A stretch of 64,000 nt of DNA from Microbacterium proteolyticum. Its GTDB lineage: Bacteria > Actinomycetota > Actinomycetes > Actinomycetales > Microbacteriaceae. The stretch covers positions 1,550,001 through 1,614,000 of the forward strand of contig NZ_CP121274.1 in the NCBI RefSeq assembly GCF_029639405.1, given 5' to 3'. Both the position numbers and the translations under genes were made by a program. Below, one piece after another: positions 35,092-43,468 of this stretch; position 1 is the stretch's first letter; each line of letters begins with the position of its first letter. The notes beneath the pieces were generated by a model. That model searched no databases and was not told where the DNA came from. It worked only from the letters and a program-made list of their open reading frames with translations.

Positions 35092-36132
35092 ATGCCCATC
35101 GCCGCCGATGACCCCCGCCTGACCTCCGCTTTCGTGGCGTCGACGGACCGCTACGACGACGTCCCGTTCGCGCGCGCGGGGGCCAGCGGCATCCGTCTGC
35201 CCCGTATCTCGCTGGGGCTGTGGCAGAACTTCGGCAGCGGCCGCACGCTCGACTCGCAGCGCGAGATACTGCTGCACGCGTTCGATCGCGGCGTCGTGCA
35301 CATCGACCTCGCCAACAACTACGGCCCTCCGTACGGCGCCGCCGAAACGACGTTCGGGACCGTGTTCGAGAGCGACCTGCGCCCCTACCGTGACGAGCTG
35401 TTCCTCTCGACCAAGGCCGGCTACGACATGTGGCCCGGCCCCTTCGGCGACGGCGGGTCGCGCAAGTACCTCGTCCGCTCCCTCGAGCAGAGCCTGACGC
35501 GTATGCGGACCGATCACGTCGACGTGTTCTACTCGCACCGTCCCGACCCCGAGACGCCGCTGGAAGAGACGACGACCGCACTCGCCGACATCGTGCGCAG
35601 CGGCAAGGCGCTCTACGCCGGCATCTCGAACTACCCCGCCGACCTCGCGCGCCGGGCGCACGAACTGCTCGCCGCAGAGGGCGTGCGGCTGTTCGTGCAC
35701 CAGCCGCGCTACTCGCTGTTCGACCGGACCCCTGAGACCGACCTGTTCCCGGCTCTGCGCGAGCTGGGCGTGGGCAGCGCGGTCTTCTCGCCCCTCGCGC
35801 AAGGCCTCCTGACGGCGAAGTACCTCGACGGCACCGTCCCCGCCGACTCGCGCGCCGCCGACAGCCGGTTCCTGGACGGCAGCGCCCTCACCGACGACTA
35901 CCTCGAGCGCATCCGCGGCATCGACGGCGTCGCGCGCGAGGCGGGCCTGTCGATCCCGCAGCTGGCGGTCGCCTGGGTGCTGCGCGACCCGGTGGTGACG
36001 ACCGCCATCATCGGCGCATCGCGGCCGAGCCAGGTCGACGACGCCGTCGAGGCGAGCAAGGCGACGCTCCCGGATGCCGTGATCGCGGCGCTCGAGGCGT
36101 TCGCGGCCGAGCCCGGCGCCGCCCTGCGGTGA
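35092..36132 (+). CDS. aldo/keto reductase (YghZ/GpR-like)
   Basis: A 346-residue NADPH-dependent reductase. The catalytic tetrad Asp72, Tyr77, Lys108 and His149 is complete, in IDLANNYGPP, STKAGYDMWPGP and FYSHRPD. WPGP with GSRKYLVRSLEQSLTRM points to the YghZ (L-glyceraldehyde-3-phosphate/methylglyoxal reductase) group. It follows the PPOX gene by 86 bases with its own AGGAGC site. I see no DosR-type box directly in front of it. It may help detoxify aldehydes during energy stress. Confidence 0.88.
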   Translation: MPIAADDPRLTSAFVASTDRYDDVPFARAGASGIRLPRISLGLWQNFGSGRTLDSQREILLHAFDRGVVHIDLANNYGPPYGAAETTFGTVFESDLRPYRDELFLSTKAGYDMWPGPFGDGGSRKYLVRSLEQSLTRMRTDHVDVFYSHRPDPETPLEETTTALADIVRSGKALYAGISNYPADLARRAHELLAAEGVRLFVHQPRYSLFDRTPETDLFPALRELGVGSAVFSPLAQGLLTAKYLDGTVPADSRAADSRFLDGSALTDDYLERIRGIDGVAREAGLSIPQLAVAWVLRDPVVTTAIIGASRPSQVDDAVEASKATLPDAVIAALEAFAAEPGAALR

Positions 36133-36148
36133 GCGGTCGCCGCGCCGC

Positions 36149-36985
36149 TCACCGCACGATGGCCGTGACGGTGGGCAGGTGCGACAGCACCGCTTGACTC
36201 GTCGACCCGAGAAGGAACCGGGCCAGGGGCCCGCGTCCGTGGCTGCCCACGACGAGGAGTCGGGCGGAGCGGGCCGTCCGCAGCATGACACCCGTGGGGT
36301 ACCCGGCCTCGACGACGGTGGACACCGCGAGATCGGGGTAGTCCTGCCGGAGGCCCGCGAGCGAGATCGCCAGATCCTCCGTCGTGAGGGACTGCATCCG
36401 ATCGAGGTAGTCCTGCGGGTACTCGTCCAGTTCGAAGGGCACCGGCACCGGCGACCAGGTCATGACGGCGGTGAGGGCCTCGCCCGTCCGGTCCGCCTCG
36501 GCGGCCGCGAACGCCACGGCTTTCTCGGACGCCTCCGACCCGTCGACCCCGACGACGACGCCGGAACGGCCCGCGACGTCGTTCTCGGGGACGACCACGA
36601 CGGGGCAGTGGGCTCCGGCGGTGATCCGCACCCCGCGGACCCCGCGCAGATGCGAACCGTCCCGGGCGAAGTCGCTGCCCAGCACGAGCAGGTCGGCGCG
36701 CTCGGACACCGCGATCAGGCGCGCCACGGGGTCTCCGCGCTCGATGAGGATCTCGGCATCCACCCCGGCGTTCCGAGCCTGCTCGGCCGCGTACTCGAGC
36801 AGGGCCGTGGCGCGCGTGAGCGCGCGTGCGACGAGCGTCTCCTCGCCGGCGACACCCCACGCCGAGCCCACGACGGACACCAGCAGCAGCCGCTCCCGTC
36901 GAGCGACCGCGCGCTCGATCGCCCACTGGAGCGCGCTCCGCGCACCCGCCGCGTCGGTGACTCCGACCGCGATCGTCCCGTTCAT
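36149..36985 (-). CDS. universal stress protein, tandem Usp domains (3)
   Basis: A 278-residue protein with two UspA domains. Domain 2 has the canonical loop GSHGRGPLARFLLGST; domain 1 ends in GSDFARDGSHLRGVRGVRIT. Two adjacent ATG codons exist; the second (36985) is 7 bases from GGAGG and is preferred. The gene is divergent from the zinc alcohol dehydrogenase, and the shared 138-base gap holds a DosR-type box whose spacing to a GACGAT hexamer on this side is 22 bases. Confidence 0.87.
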   Translation of the reverse strand: MNGTIAVGVTDAAGARSALQWAIERAVARRERLLLVSVVGSAWGVAGEETLVARALTRATALLEYAAEQARNAGVDAEILIERGDPVARLIAVSERADLLVLGSDFARDGSHLRGVRGVRITAGAHCPVVVVPENDVAGRSGVVVGVDGSEASEKAVAFAAAEADRTGEALTAVMTWSPVPVPFELDEYPQDYLDRMQSLTTEDLAISLAGLRQDYPDLAVSTVVEAGYPTGVMLRTARSARLLVVGSHGRGPLARFLLGSTSQAVLSHLPTVTAIVR

Positions 36986-37052
36986 CATCACTCCTCCGTC
37001 CGAGCCGGGGATCGGCTCGTTCCGATCGTCCCGCCGGCGGCGCGATCGCCAC

Positions 37053-37066
37053 GGGACCTTCGACCC
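37053..37066. promoter_or_regulatory. DosR/DevR-type box between Usp 3 and adhP
   Basis: GGGACCTTCGACCC, identical to the box at 34403. On the plus strand GACTCG begins 24 bases later (37091) for adhP. On the minus strand GACGAT follows 22 bases later for the Usp gene. One box can serve both divergent promoters. Confidence 0.7.
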
Positions 37067-37123
37067 GCCGAACGGGGAATCACCGGCGAAGACTCGGATC
37101 AGCACAGAATCCAAGGAGAGATC

Positions 37124-38182
37124 ATGCGTGCAGCAGTCGTCGATCGGTTCGGTTCGCCCGCGGAGGTCGAGGAGCGGGCCATCCCCCGCCCGGGAGCCGG
37201 GCAGGTGCTCGTGCGGCTCGAGACGTGCGGGCTGTGTCACACCGACATCCACGCGATGAACGGTGACTGGCCCGTCAAGCCCGGCCTTCCGCTCGTCCCG
37301 GGACACGAGGGAGTGGGGATCATCGAAGAGCTCGGCGCCGGCGTCACCGGCCGCACGGTCGGCCAGCGCGTCGCGATGCCGTGGCTCGGTCACGCGTGCG
37401 GTGAGTGCCGCTACTGCGTCGACGGGCGCGAGAACCTCTGCGAGAAGCAGTACAACAACGGCTACGGGGTGGACGGCGCCTACGCCGAGTACATGCTCGC
37501 CGACGCGCGCTTCGCGGTGCCGGTCCCGGATGGTGTCACGCCGCTCGACGCAGCGCCGCTGACCTGCGCCGGGGTCACCACGTACGCCGCCGTGAAGAAC
37601 GCCCAGGTGACGCCGGGGGAGACCGTCGCGGTGTTCGGCGTCGGCGGGCTCGGGCATCTGGCGGTGCAGTACGCACGTCTCGTGGGGGCGAGGGTCATCG
37701 CCGTCGACGTCACGGACGAGAAGCTGCGCCTGGCGAGCGAGCTCGGCGCCGACCACGTGGTGAACGCCCGCACCACGGACCCGGTCGAGGCGATCCGCCA
37801 GTACGGCGGCGCCGACGCCGTCATCGTGCTCGCCGTCGCGCCCACCGTGTTCCGGCAGGCGTTCGACTCGCTGAACCGGGGCGGTCGGCTCGTGCTCGTG
37901 TCGCTCCCGGCGGACGGCGAACTGACGATCCCCATCTTCGACACCGTGCTCAAGGGCATCAGCGTCATCGGTTCCATCGTCGGGACGCGTCAGGACCTCG
38001 CCGAAGTGTTCGCCCTGCACGCGCTCGGGCGTACGCGGGTCATCACCGAGACACGCGATCTGGCGGACGTGAACCGCTCGGTGGAGGAAGTGCTCGCGGG
38101 GTCGGTGCCGGCGCGCCTGGTCTTCGCGTACCACACGGCCGATCTGGTGCCGGTGGCCGAGGCAGTGGAGACCGTCTCCTAG
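37124..38182 (+). CDS. adhP: zinc-dependent alcohol dehydrogenase
   Basis: A 352-residue medium-chain dehydrogenase of the AdhP type that interconverts alcohols and aldehydes with NAD. Catalytic zinc ligands are Cys38 (GLCHTD) and His61 (PGHEG). The structural zinc site is complete: Cys92, Cys95, Cys98, Cys106. The cofactor loop is GVGGLG. AAGGAGAG is 6 bases before ATG 37124. It lies under a DosR-type box and may maintain redox balance when respiration stops. Confidence 0.92.
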   Translation: MRAAVVDRFGSPAEVEERAIPRPGAGQVLVRLETCGLCHTDIHAMNGDWPVKPGLPLVPGHEGVGIIEELGAGVTGRTVGQRVAMPWLGHACGECRYCVDGRENLCEKQYNNGYGVDGAYAEYMLADARFAVPVPDGVTPLDAAPLTCAGVTTYAAVKNAQVTPGETVAVFGVGGLGHLAVQYARLVGARVIAVDVTDEKLRLASELGADHVVNARTTDPVEAIRQYGGADAVIVLAVAPTVFRQAFDSLNRGGRLVLVSLPADGELTIPIFDTVLKGISVIGSIVGTRQDLAEVFALHALGRTRVITETRDLADVNRSVEEVLAGSVPARLVFAYHTADLVPVAEAVETVS

Positions 38183-38252
38183 AACGGTCTCTTTCGGGCC
38201 TGCCTCCCGAACGCCGGCCGGTCCCGCGGGAAGCGGGGCGGGCCGGCGTTCG
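38168..38252 (+). terminator. terminator region after adhP
   Basis: Two hairpins lie in series. GAGACCGT (38168-38175) pairs with ACGGTCTC (38184-38191) across the adhP stop codon. CGAACGCCGGCC (38208-38219) pairs with GGCCGGCGTTCG (38241-38252). The second is between convergent genes and probably terminates both. Confidence 0.6.
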
Positions 38253-38257
38253 GTCGT

Positions 38258-38908
38258 TCAGTCCGGGGTTCCCGGGGGCAGGTCCGACCTGTCGACGACC
38301 TCCGTGTCGGTCTCGCCCGTGAGGCGCCACCAGCTCGGACCGGACTTGTACACGTCATAGGGCACCCATTCCCCACCGCGGAGGATGAAGTCGTGCCCGG
38401 CGGAGAAAGCGAAGTAGCGGGGCCCGAGACTCGTCGAGTGTCGCCAATACTCCCGTGGTGCGGGCGTCTCGCCGGTCGCCGCGTGTTCGGCATGCCGGTC
38501 GGCGCGAGGCGCGATGTCGGGCGTCTCGCCGGTCGCCGCGTGTTCGGCCTGGCCGTCGGGGCCAGGGCTGATGTGCGGAGGGGGAGGTTCTCCGCCGTCC
38601 CACCCCGCGTACCAGAACGCGCGCGAGGTCAGTGCGGCGACGGCGTCGTCCTCGAGCCAGGGAAGCAGGGCGCGGAGGCGGGATGCGAAACGGGAGCCGC
38701 CCTCGGGCGCGAGCTCGTCCACGCGAATCGTGTTCGCCGCGGCGATCGCGTGATCCACGGCGCGCGCCAGGTCGGAAGCGGGAACACCGTGCCGATGCGC
38801 GAGATCCGCGACCGCTTGCGCGTCGGCGGCCGGGTGCGGGCCGCGCCCCCACCCGAGGTAGGCGACGACGGCCGCGGAGACCATGTCGCCGTTCACCGGT
38901 GTACTCAT
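38258..38908 (-). CDS. hypothetical protein with an internal 19-residue repeat
   Basis: A 216-residue soluble protein with no recognised family. The N-terminal half (about 1-110) is helical and Ala/Asp-rich. A Pro-rich linker follows, holding two copies of AEHAATGETP. The C-terminal part (REYWRHSTSLGPRYFAFSAG, then WVPYDVYKSGPSWWRLTGE) is rich in Trp and Tyr. The ATG at 38908 has TAGGCT 7 bases upstream on this strand, fitting a leaderless start. It converges with adhP. Confidence 0.65.
   Translation of the reverse strand: MSTPVNGDMVSAAVVAYLGWGRGPHPAADAQAVADLAHRHGVPASDLARAVDHAIAAANTIRVDELAPEGGSRFASRLRALLPWLEDDAVAALTSRAFWYAGWDGGEPPPPHISPGPDGQAEHAATGETPDIAPRADRHAEHAATGETPAPREYWRHSTSLGPRYFAFSAGHDFILRGGEWVPYDVYKSGPSWWRLTGETDTEVVDRSDLPPGTPD
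38461..38548. repeat. 31-base direct repeat, 57-base period
   Basis: 38461-38491 and 38518-38548 are identical. They encode the two AEHAATGETP copies in the linker of the hypothetical protein, in frame (19 codons apart). This is a likely slippage-derived coding repeat. Confidence 0.85.
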
Positions 38909-38991
38909 CCCTTCGAGCCTAACGAGAGGCGTGATCTGCGTCCGCGGTGCCGGGGCGCGGGGCGCTCCGTGGTGCGCCCCGGTCGTGGCGT

Positions 38992-39477
38992 TCAGCCGAG
39001 GGTCACGACGCGGCCCTCCCACGGGCCGGGCCTCTGCCACGCCACCTCGTTGTCGACGTCGAGCAGCGCTCCGCAGTGCTCGCAGACCTCCGACCGATCG
39101 GATGCCACGCCACAGGCGCCGCAGATCACGGCGAACGTCGGGTCCTCGTTCTCGGACGGGCGGTGCTCGTGCGCCCAGGCCGCGTACGCCTGCAGGATCG
39201 GCAGCGCATCGGTCGCGGCGCGCGTGGGGAGGTACTCGACGCGCGGGCGCGGTCCGGTCGTGTAGGCCCTCGTCTCGAGGAGTCCCGACGACACCATGCT
39301 CGACAGGCGCGACGACAGCACGTTGTCCGCGGCATCCATCCGACGCTTGAAGTCGTCGAAGCGGCGCGCGCCGGCGAGCGACTCGCGAAGGATCAACAGC
39401 ACCCACGGGTCGCCGACGGCGTCGATCCCGCGCGCGATCGGGCAGACGTTCCCGCTCCAGTCGGACCGCAGGGGCAT
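38992..39477 (-). CDS. HxlR-family regulator with C-terminal zinc ribbon
   Basis: A 161-residue regulator. The winged-helix HxlR domain covers about residues 8-105, with conserved Cys12 near the start (NVCPIARG) and DPWVLLILRESLAGARRF. The C-terminal extension has two CxxC pairs (Cys119/122 and Cys132/135), forming a probable zinc ribbon. It is divergent from an MFS exporter, with operator-like palindromes in the gap. ATG 39477 has GGAGG 6 bases upstream. HxlR proteins often sense electrophiles or oxidants through the N-terminal Cys. Confidence 0.88.
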   Translation of the reverse strand: MPLRSDWSGNVCPIARGIDAVGDPWVLLILRESLAGARRFDDFKRRMDAADNVLSSRLSSMVSSGLLETRAYTTGPRPRVEYLPTRAATDALPILQAYAAWAHEHRPSENEDPTFAVICGACGVASDRSEVCEHCGALLDVDNEVAWQRPGPWEGRVVTLG

Positions 39478-39492
39478 GGCATCCTCCTCTGA

Positions 39493-39507
39493 CTTGCTTG
39501 AAGCAAG
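39493..39507. promoter_or_regulatory. HxlR operator candidate 1
   Basis: CTTGCTT-G-AAGCAAG is a perfect palindrome 16 bases upstream of the HxlR start. It shares the pattern ACT-N3-TTGAAG-N-AAG with the site at 39533-39550. Confidence 0.55.
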
Positions 39508-39532
39508 CATACGCGTTAGCGTTCCGGTACTT

Positions 39533-39550
39533 ACTCCTTTGAAGAAAGTA
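39533..39550. promoter_or_regulatory. HxlR operator candidate 2
   Basis: ACTCCTTTGAAGAAAGTA, an imperfect palindrome that aligns with site 1, ends 6 bases before the MFS start and would block its transcription or translation. Confidence 0.45.
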
Positions 39551-39556
39551 AATGTC

Positions 39557-40909
39557 GTGAGCGAGACCACCGTTTCCGCCGCACCTCCCCGTACCGGCAC
39601 GCTGTCCGGCCCGCCCGCCCAGTGGACGACGCGCGCCCGCTGGTACACGGCGCTGAACCTTCTCGGCTCCCTCGCCGTCGCGGCCGCCGCGGGCGCGGGC
39701 AGTCCGCTGTTCGTCTACGACCAGGGGCTGTGGGGCTTCGGCGACGGGACGCTCACCGTGATGTTCTCCGTCTACGCGTTCACGCTGCTGGTCACGCTCC
39801 TGATCGCCGGGTCGTTGTCCGACCACGTCGGCCGCCGGCCCGTCATGATCGGTGCGTTGCTGCTGCTCCTCGTCGCGTGCGGTCTCCACCTGGCGGCGGC
39901 ATCGGCGGAGTGGGTCGTCGTGGCCCGCGCGGTGCAGGGGATCTCGACGGGCGCGGCGATCGGCACGTTCACCGCGATGGTGTCCGAAACCGTGCCGCCG
40001 CACGCGCGCGGTCGCATGACGCAGATCGCCGGAACGATCCCGATCGGCGGCCTCGCGCTGGGCGCATTGTTCGGTGGCGTGGCGGTTGCCCTCGCGCCCG
40101 CGCCCTCGGTCGCCGTGTTCGTGCCGATCGCGCTGCTCGTGGTGGTCGCCCTCGGAGCGGTCCTGCTCACGCCGGAGTCCTCGTCGAGGGTCGCGGGCGC
40201 GTGGCGCTCGCTCGTCCCGCGCGTCGCGATTCCCCGGCGCGTGCGTCCGGAGTTCCTCCGCGGGGCCTGGCTCGTCTCCGCCGCGTGGATGAGCTCGGGC
40301 CTGTTCCTCGGGCTCATGCCGTCCCTCGCGCACCACACCCTTGGGCTCGACACCGTGGCCGCCTCGGCGCTCGTGTTCCTCCAGCCCGCCGTCGCCGCCG
40401 TCGCGGGACTCGCCGCGACCGGCCTCGCGCCACGGACCTCGGCGGTGGTGGGCGCGCTCGGATGCGCGGTCGGCGGCATCCTTCTGATCGTCGGCATCGG
40501 CACCGCCTCGACCGGGATCGTGATGGCCGCCGCGCTCGCCGCGGGCATCGGCAACGGCCTCGGCTTCGCGGCCGTGCTCCGACCCCTGAGCGCAGCCGCC
40601 CACACCCACGAGCGCGGCGGCCTCATGGCGGCGATCTACGTCGTCGCCTACCTCAGCTACGGTGTGCCCGCGCTCGTCGCCGGTCAGCTCGCGACGGTGT
40701 TCGCGCTGCCCGCGACGGCGATCGGATACGCGGCGTTCCTGGCCGCGGTCGCCCTCGTCGCGCTGGCGTCCCGCGCGGGTGTCCGGGCCCCCGGCGCCGG
40801 CAACCCGGGCCCCGGCGCCACGACACCCGGCAGCGGTATTCCGGGCTCCGGTGCCGCCTACCCGACCCCCGCCCGCTCGGGCGGACTCGAACAAGGAGAG
40901 AAGAAATGA
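39557..40909 (+). CDS. MFS transporter
   Basis: A 450-residue major facilitator with 12 predicted helices. The loop 2-3 signature is SDHVGRRPVMIG. The C-terminal tail of about 45 residues is Gly/Pro-rich and poorly conserved-looking. The start is GTG 39557; no strong ribosome-binding site is present, and the putative HxlR site lies directly upstream. The stop overlaps the SDR start (ATGA). It is probably a drug or metabolite exporter under HxlR control. Confidence 0.83.
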   Translation: MSETTVSAAPPRTGTLSGPPAQWTTRARWYTALNLLGSLAVAAAAGAGSPLFVYDQGLWGFGDGTLTVMFSVYAFTLLVTLLIAGSLSDHVGRRPVMIGALLLLLVACGLHLAAASAEWVVVARAVQGISTGAAIGTFTAMVSETVPPHARGRMTQIAGTIPIGGLALGALFGGVAVALAPAPSVAVFVPIALLVVVALGAVLLTPESSSRVAGAWRSLVPRVAIPRRVRPEFLRGAWLVSAAWMSSGLFLGLMPSLAHHTLGLDTVAASALVFLQPAVAAVAGLAATGLAPRTSAVVGALGCAVGGILLIVGIGTASTGIVMAAALAAGIGNGLGFAAVLRPLSAAAHTHERGGLMAAIYVVAYLSYGVPALVAGQLATVFALPATAIGYAAFLAAVALVALASRAGVRAPGAGNPGPGATTPGSGIPGSGAAYPTPARSGGLEQGEKK

Positions 40910-41589
40910 CGGAAATCTCGGATGCCGTCGTGCTCGTCACGGGCGCGAACGGCGGGCTGGGCACGGAGTTCGTGCGGCAGGCGCTCGCGGGCGGAGCGAA
41001 GAAGGTCTACGCGGCGGCGCGCTCGCCGCGGGACTGGGGCGACCCGCGCGTCGTGCCCCTCGTCCTCGACGTCACCGACGAGAGCGCGATCGAGCGGGCG
41101 GCGCGGGATGCCGCGGATGTCGACGTGCTCGTCAACAACGCCGGCATCCTGCGTCAGGGTGACCTGGTGACCGGCGACGTGGCGGACATCCGCGCTCAGC
41201 TGGAGACGAATCTGTTCGGCCCCCTCCTGCTGACCCGTGCGTTCGCGCCGCGCCTGGTCGCCGCGAAGGGTGCGGTGATCAACGTCGCGTCGGTGCTGTC
41301 CTGGCTGGCGTGGGGCAAGGGCTACAGCATTTCCAAGGCGGCCCTCTGGTCGGCGACCGAGGGGCTGCGCCTCGAACTGGAGCCGCAGGGTGTGCAGGTT
41401 GTGGGCGCGTACCTCGCCTTCACCGACACCCCGATGAACGACGGTCTGACCGACCAGCCGCTGAACGACCCCGCCGACGTCGTCGCGGCGATCTACGACG
41501 GGTTGCGCCGCGGGCACGGCGAGGTCCTCGCCGACGAGACGACGCGGGCGGTCCGCGCGGGCTTGTCGCGGGTCGCGAACGCGGCCTGA
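40906..41589 (+). CDS. short-chain dehydrogenase/reductase
   Basis: A 227-residue SDR with cofactor loop TGANGGLG, VLVNNAG and catalytic YSISK. The ATG at 40906 overlaps the MFS stop and has AAGGAGAG just upstream, so it is in the same operon under the HxlR regulator. The substrate cannot be named. HxlR-MFS-SDR operons are a common stress or quinone-response arrangement. Confidence 0.87.
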   Translation: MTEISDAVVLVTGANGGLGTEFVRQALAGGAKKVYAAARSPRDWGDPRVVPLVLDVTDESAIERAARDAADVDVLVNNAGILRQGDLVTGDVADIRAQLETNLFGPLLLTRAFAPRLVAAKGAVINVASVLSWLAWGKGYSISKAALWSATEGLRLELEPQGVQVVGAYLAFTDTPMNDGLTDQPLNDPADVVAAIYDGLRRGHGEVLADETTRAVRAGLSRVANAA

Positions 41590-41779
41590 CGGCGGCCAGT
41601 TCGGGGCATCGCTGCGCGCCTGCAGAAGTTCACCCGCGGCATGTTCCTCCGTGCAAACCCCCGATCAGTCGCGGATTCTGCTGGTGCGACGGTGCAGCAC
41701 CCCTCCTCCCCATCGGGTGGCGTGTCGGATCTGTCCCCATTTGGGTGGGTGGGGCGGGTTCGGTGTCGGACCCCCTCGC

Positions 41780-41785
41780 TAGCAT
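41780..41785 (+). promoter_or_regulatory. -10 element for the leaderless DUF222/HNH transcript
   Basis: TAGCAT ends exactly 6 bases before the ATG at 41792. The 202-base gap before it holds no other clear feature. Confidence 0.5.
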
Positions 41786-41791
41786 GCATAC

Positions 41792-43273
41792 ATGACCTTC
41801 GATCCGTCCTCGACACCACCGGATGACTCGGCTGCGGCCCTGTCGTCGGTGCTGGTCGAGGTGCGCGGAGTAGATGCCGAGGTCGCCTCGGCCGAAGCGC
41901 GGCGGGTGCGGGCGTTGGCCCGCGCGGGACACCTCGCCCTGGACTCTTCCGTAGGGGTGCGGGCATCGGCGCGGGCGGCGGAGATGGCGGTGCGGGAGGT
42001 CGCGTCCGAGATCGCGGCCGCGTCGCACCTGTCGGATCGGAGCGTGCAAGCACAGATCGGGCGGGCGATGACCCTCGCCGACGACTTCCCCGTGACGCTG
42101 GACGCGTGGGAGGCGGGGGTCCTGTCCCGCGCGCACGTGCAGGTGATCGTGGATGCCGGTATCTCGCTGCCGCAGGATCGTCGCCACGAGTTCGACGTTC
42201 TCGCCGTCGCCACCGCTGACGGACTGAGCCCCGGACGGGTGAAGACCCGTCTTCTGGCGTTGGCGGAGTCGCTGCAGCCCACGACCCTCACCGAACGGCA
42301 CCACCGCGGCCGCCAAACCCGGTGCGTGCGGGTGGTGACCGGGGAGGACGGGATGTCCGACCTGATCGCGACCCTCCCCACCGTGCTCGCGGTGGGGATC
42401 TACGACCGGCTCGTGCAGCAGAGCGCCGCGATCGTCGACCTCCGCCGAGACTCAGCGCCGCGGGTCCGTGACTCCGCGGGAGAACCCGCGGGTGGTCGTG
42501 GGGGTGGTGACGACCGCGGCGACCGCTCGCAGGCCGCGACGACGGCCGCGCCCGACACGCGGATGCCTGACACCCGAACGCCTGACATACGGACGGCCGA
42601 TCAGGTGCGCGCCGACCTCCTCGCCGACCTCCTGCTCACCGCCGCGCCCGACGCTGACCCCACCCGCGGCGACGACGGCCCCGGCATGCTCGGCGCGATC
42701 CGCGCGCGGGTGCAGGTCGTCGTTCCTGCCCTCACCATGCTGCGACCCGGGAACGAGAACCTCGATCCCGCCGACCTCGTCGGCCATGGACCCATCGACG
42801 CCGCAACCGCCCGCGCCCTGGCCGAGACCACCCCCGTCCCCTGGGACCGGGTCATCACCCACCCCGTCACCGGGGCCGTGCTCCGCACCGACACCTACCA
42901 CCGCACCACAGCGATCAACCGCCACCTCCGCGCCCGCGACCGCCACTGCCGATGGCCCGGGTGCGCCGCCCCCGCCATCCGCTGCGAAGTCGACCACACC
43001 CACGACCACGCCCTCGGCGGCCCCACCGACGTCAGCAACCTCGCCCACCTCTGCCAGAGACACCACACACAGAAGCAATTCACCCGCTGGAAAGTGAGAC
43101 AACTCCCCGCCGGGATCCTCGAATGGACCTCCCCCACCGGACGCGTCTACACCGACCACCCTCTCCCCTACACGCCAGCGGTCAGATTCCTCCCCGACGA
43201 CCCCGCACCACCGCCACCACCGCCACCACCCCGCCCGCCCGGAGCCTGCAGCGCAGAGCCCGCACCGTTCTGA
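41792..43273 (+). CDS. DUF222 and HNH endonuclease domain protein (13E12 repeat family)
   Basis: A 493-residue protein. It has an N-terminal helical DUF222 domain (about 25-330) interrupted by a Gly/Asp/Arg-rich insertion near 225-260, then an HNH nuclease domain (about 370-430) with CRWPGC and CEVDHTHDHALGG, ending HLCQRHH. The tail is a poly-Pro run. This family is multicopy in actinobacteria (REP13E12 in Mycobacterium tuberculosis) and may behave like a mobile or recombining element. No flanking direct repeats or att-like sites are visible here. Confidence 0.88.
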   Translation: MTFDPSSTPPDDSAAALSSVLVEVRGVDAEVASAEARRVRALARAGHLALDSSVGVRASARAAEMAVREVASEIAAASHLSDRSVQAQIGRAMTLADDFPVTLDAWEAGVLSRAHVQVIVDAGISLPQDRRHEFDVLAVATADGLSPGRVKTRLLALAESLQPTTLTERHHRGRQTRCVRVVTGEDGMSDLIATLPTVLAVGIYDRLVQQSAAIVDLRRDSAPRVRDSAGEPAGGRGGGDDRGDRSQAATTAAPDTRMPDTRTPDIRTADQVRADLLADLLLTAAPDADPTRGDDGPGMLGAIRARVQVVVPALTMLRPGNENLDPADLVGHGPIDAATARALAETTPVPWDRVITHPVTGAVLRTDTYHRTTAINRHLRARDRHCRWPGCAAPAIRCEVDHTHDHALGGPTDVSNLAHLCQRHHTQKQFTRWKVRQLPAGILEWTSPTGRVYTDHPLPYTPAVRFLPDDPAPPPPPPPPRPPGACSAEPAPF

Positions 43274-43468
43274 GGAATGCCCGCGCGGCGGGGCCCTCCT
43301 CGGTCCTGGCCGAGCCGGCGACCGTCCGTCCTCGCCGGGGGCACCGCGACTTGCGGAGCCTAGCCCCGACCGCTCCGCAACGGGGGGTCATTCAGAATTG
43401 TCTCGATTCTCGCTAGCGTGAAGCCGTCGACGCGGTCTCTGCACGCCGCGACGAGAGAGGGGCAGCTC

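Noticed and set aside
38461..38548. The 31-base direct repeat as an insertion footprint
   Set aside because: It is in frame, 57 bases apart and encodes a repeated linker peptide, which is better explained by replication slippage.
41590..41791. Signs of a mobile element boundary before the DUF222/HNH gene
   Set aside because: No direct repeats, terminal inverted repeats or att-like sequence could be found on either side; only a leaderless promoter is supported.
43418..43468. N-terminal extension of the phosphopantetheinyl-transferase-like protein from GTG 43418
   Set aside because: The start overlaps a likely -10 hexamer (TAGCGT 43414-43419) and lacks a ribosome-binding site. GTG 43469 has a GAGAGGGG site and begins closer to the conserved domain.
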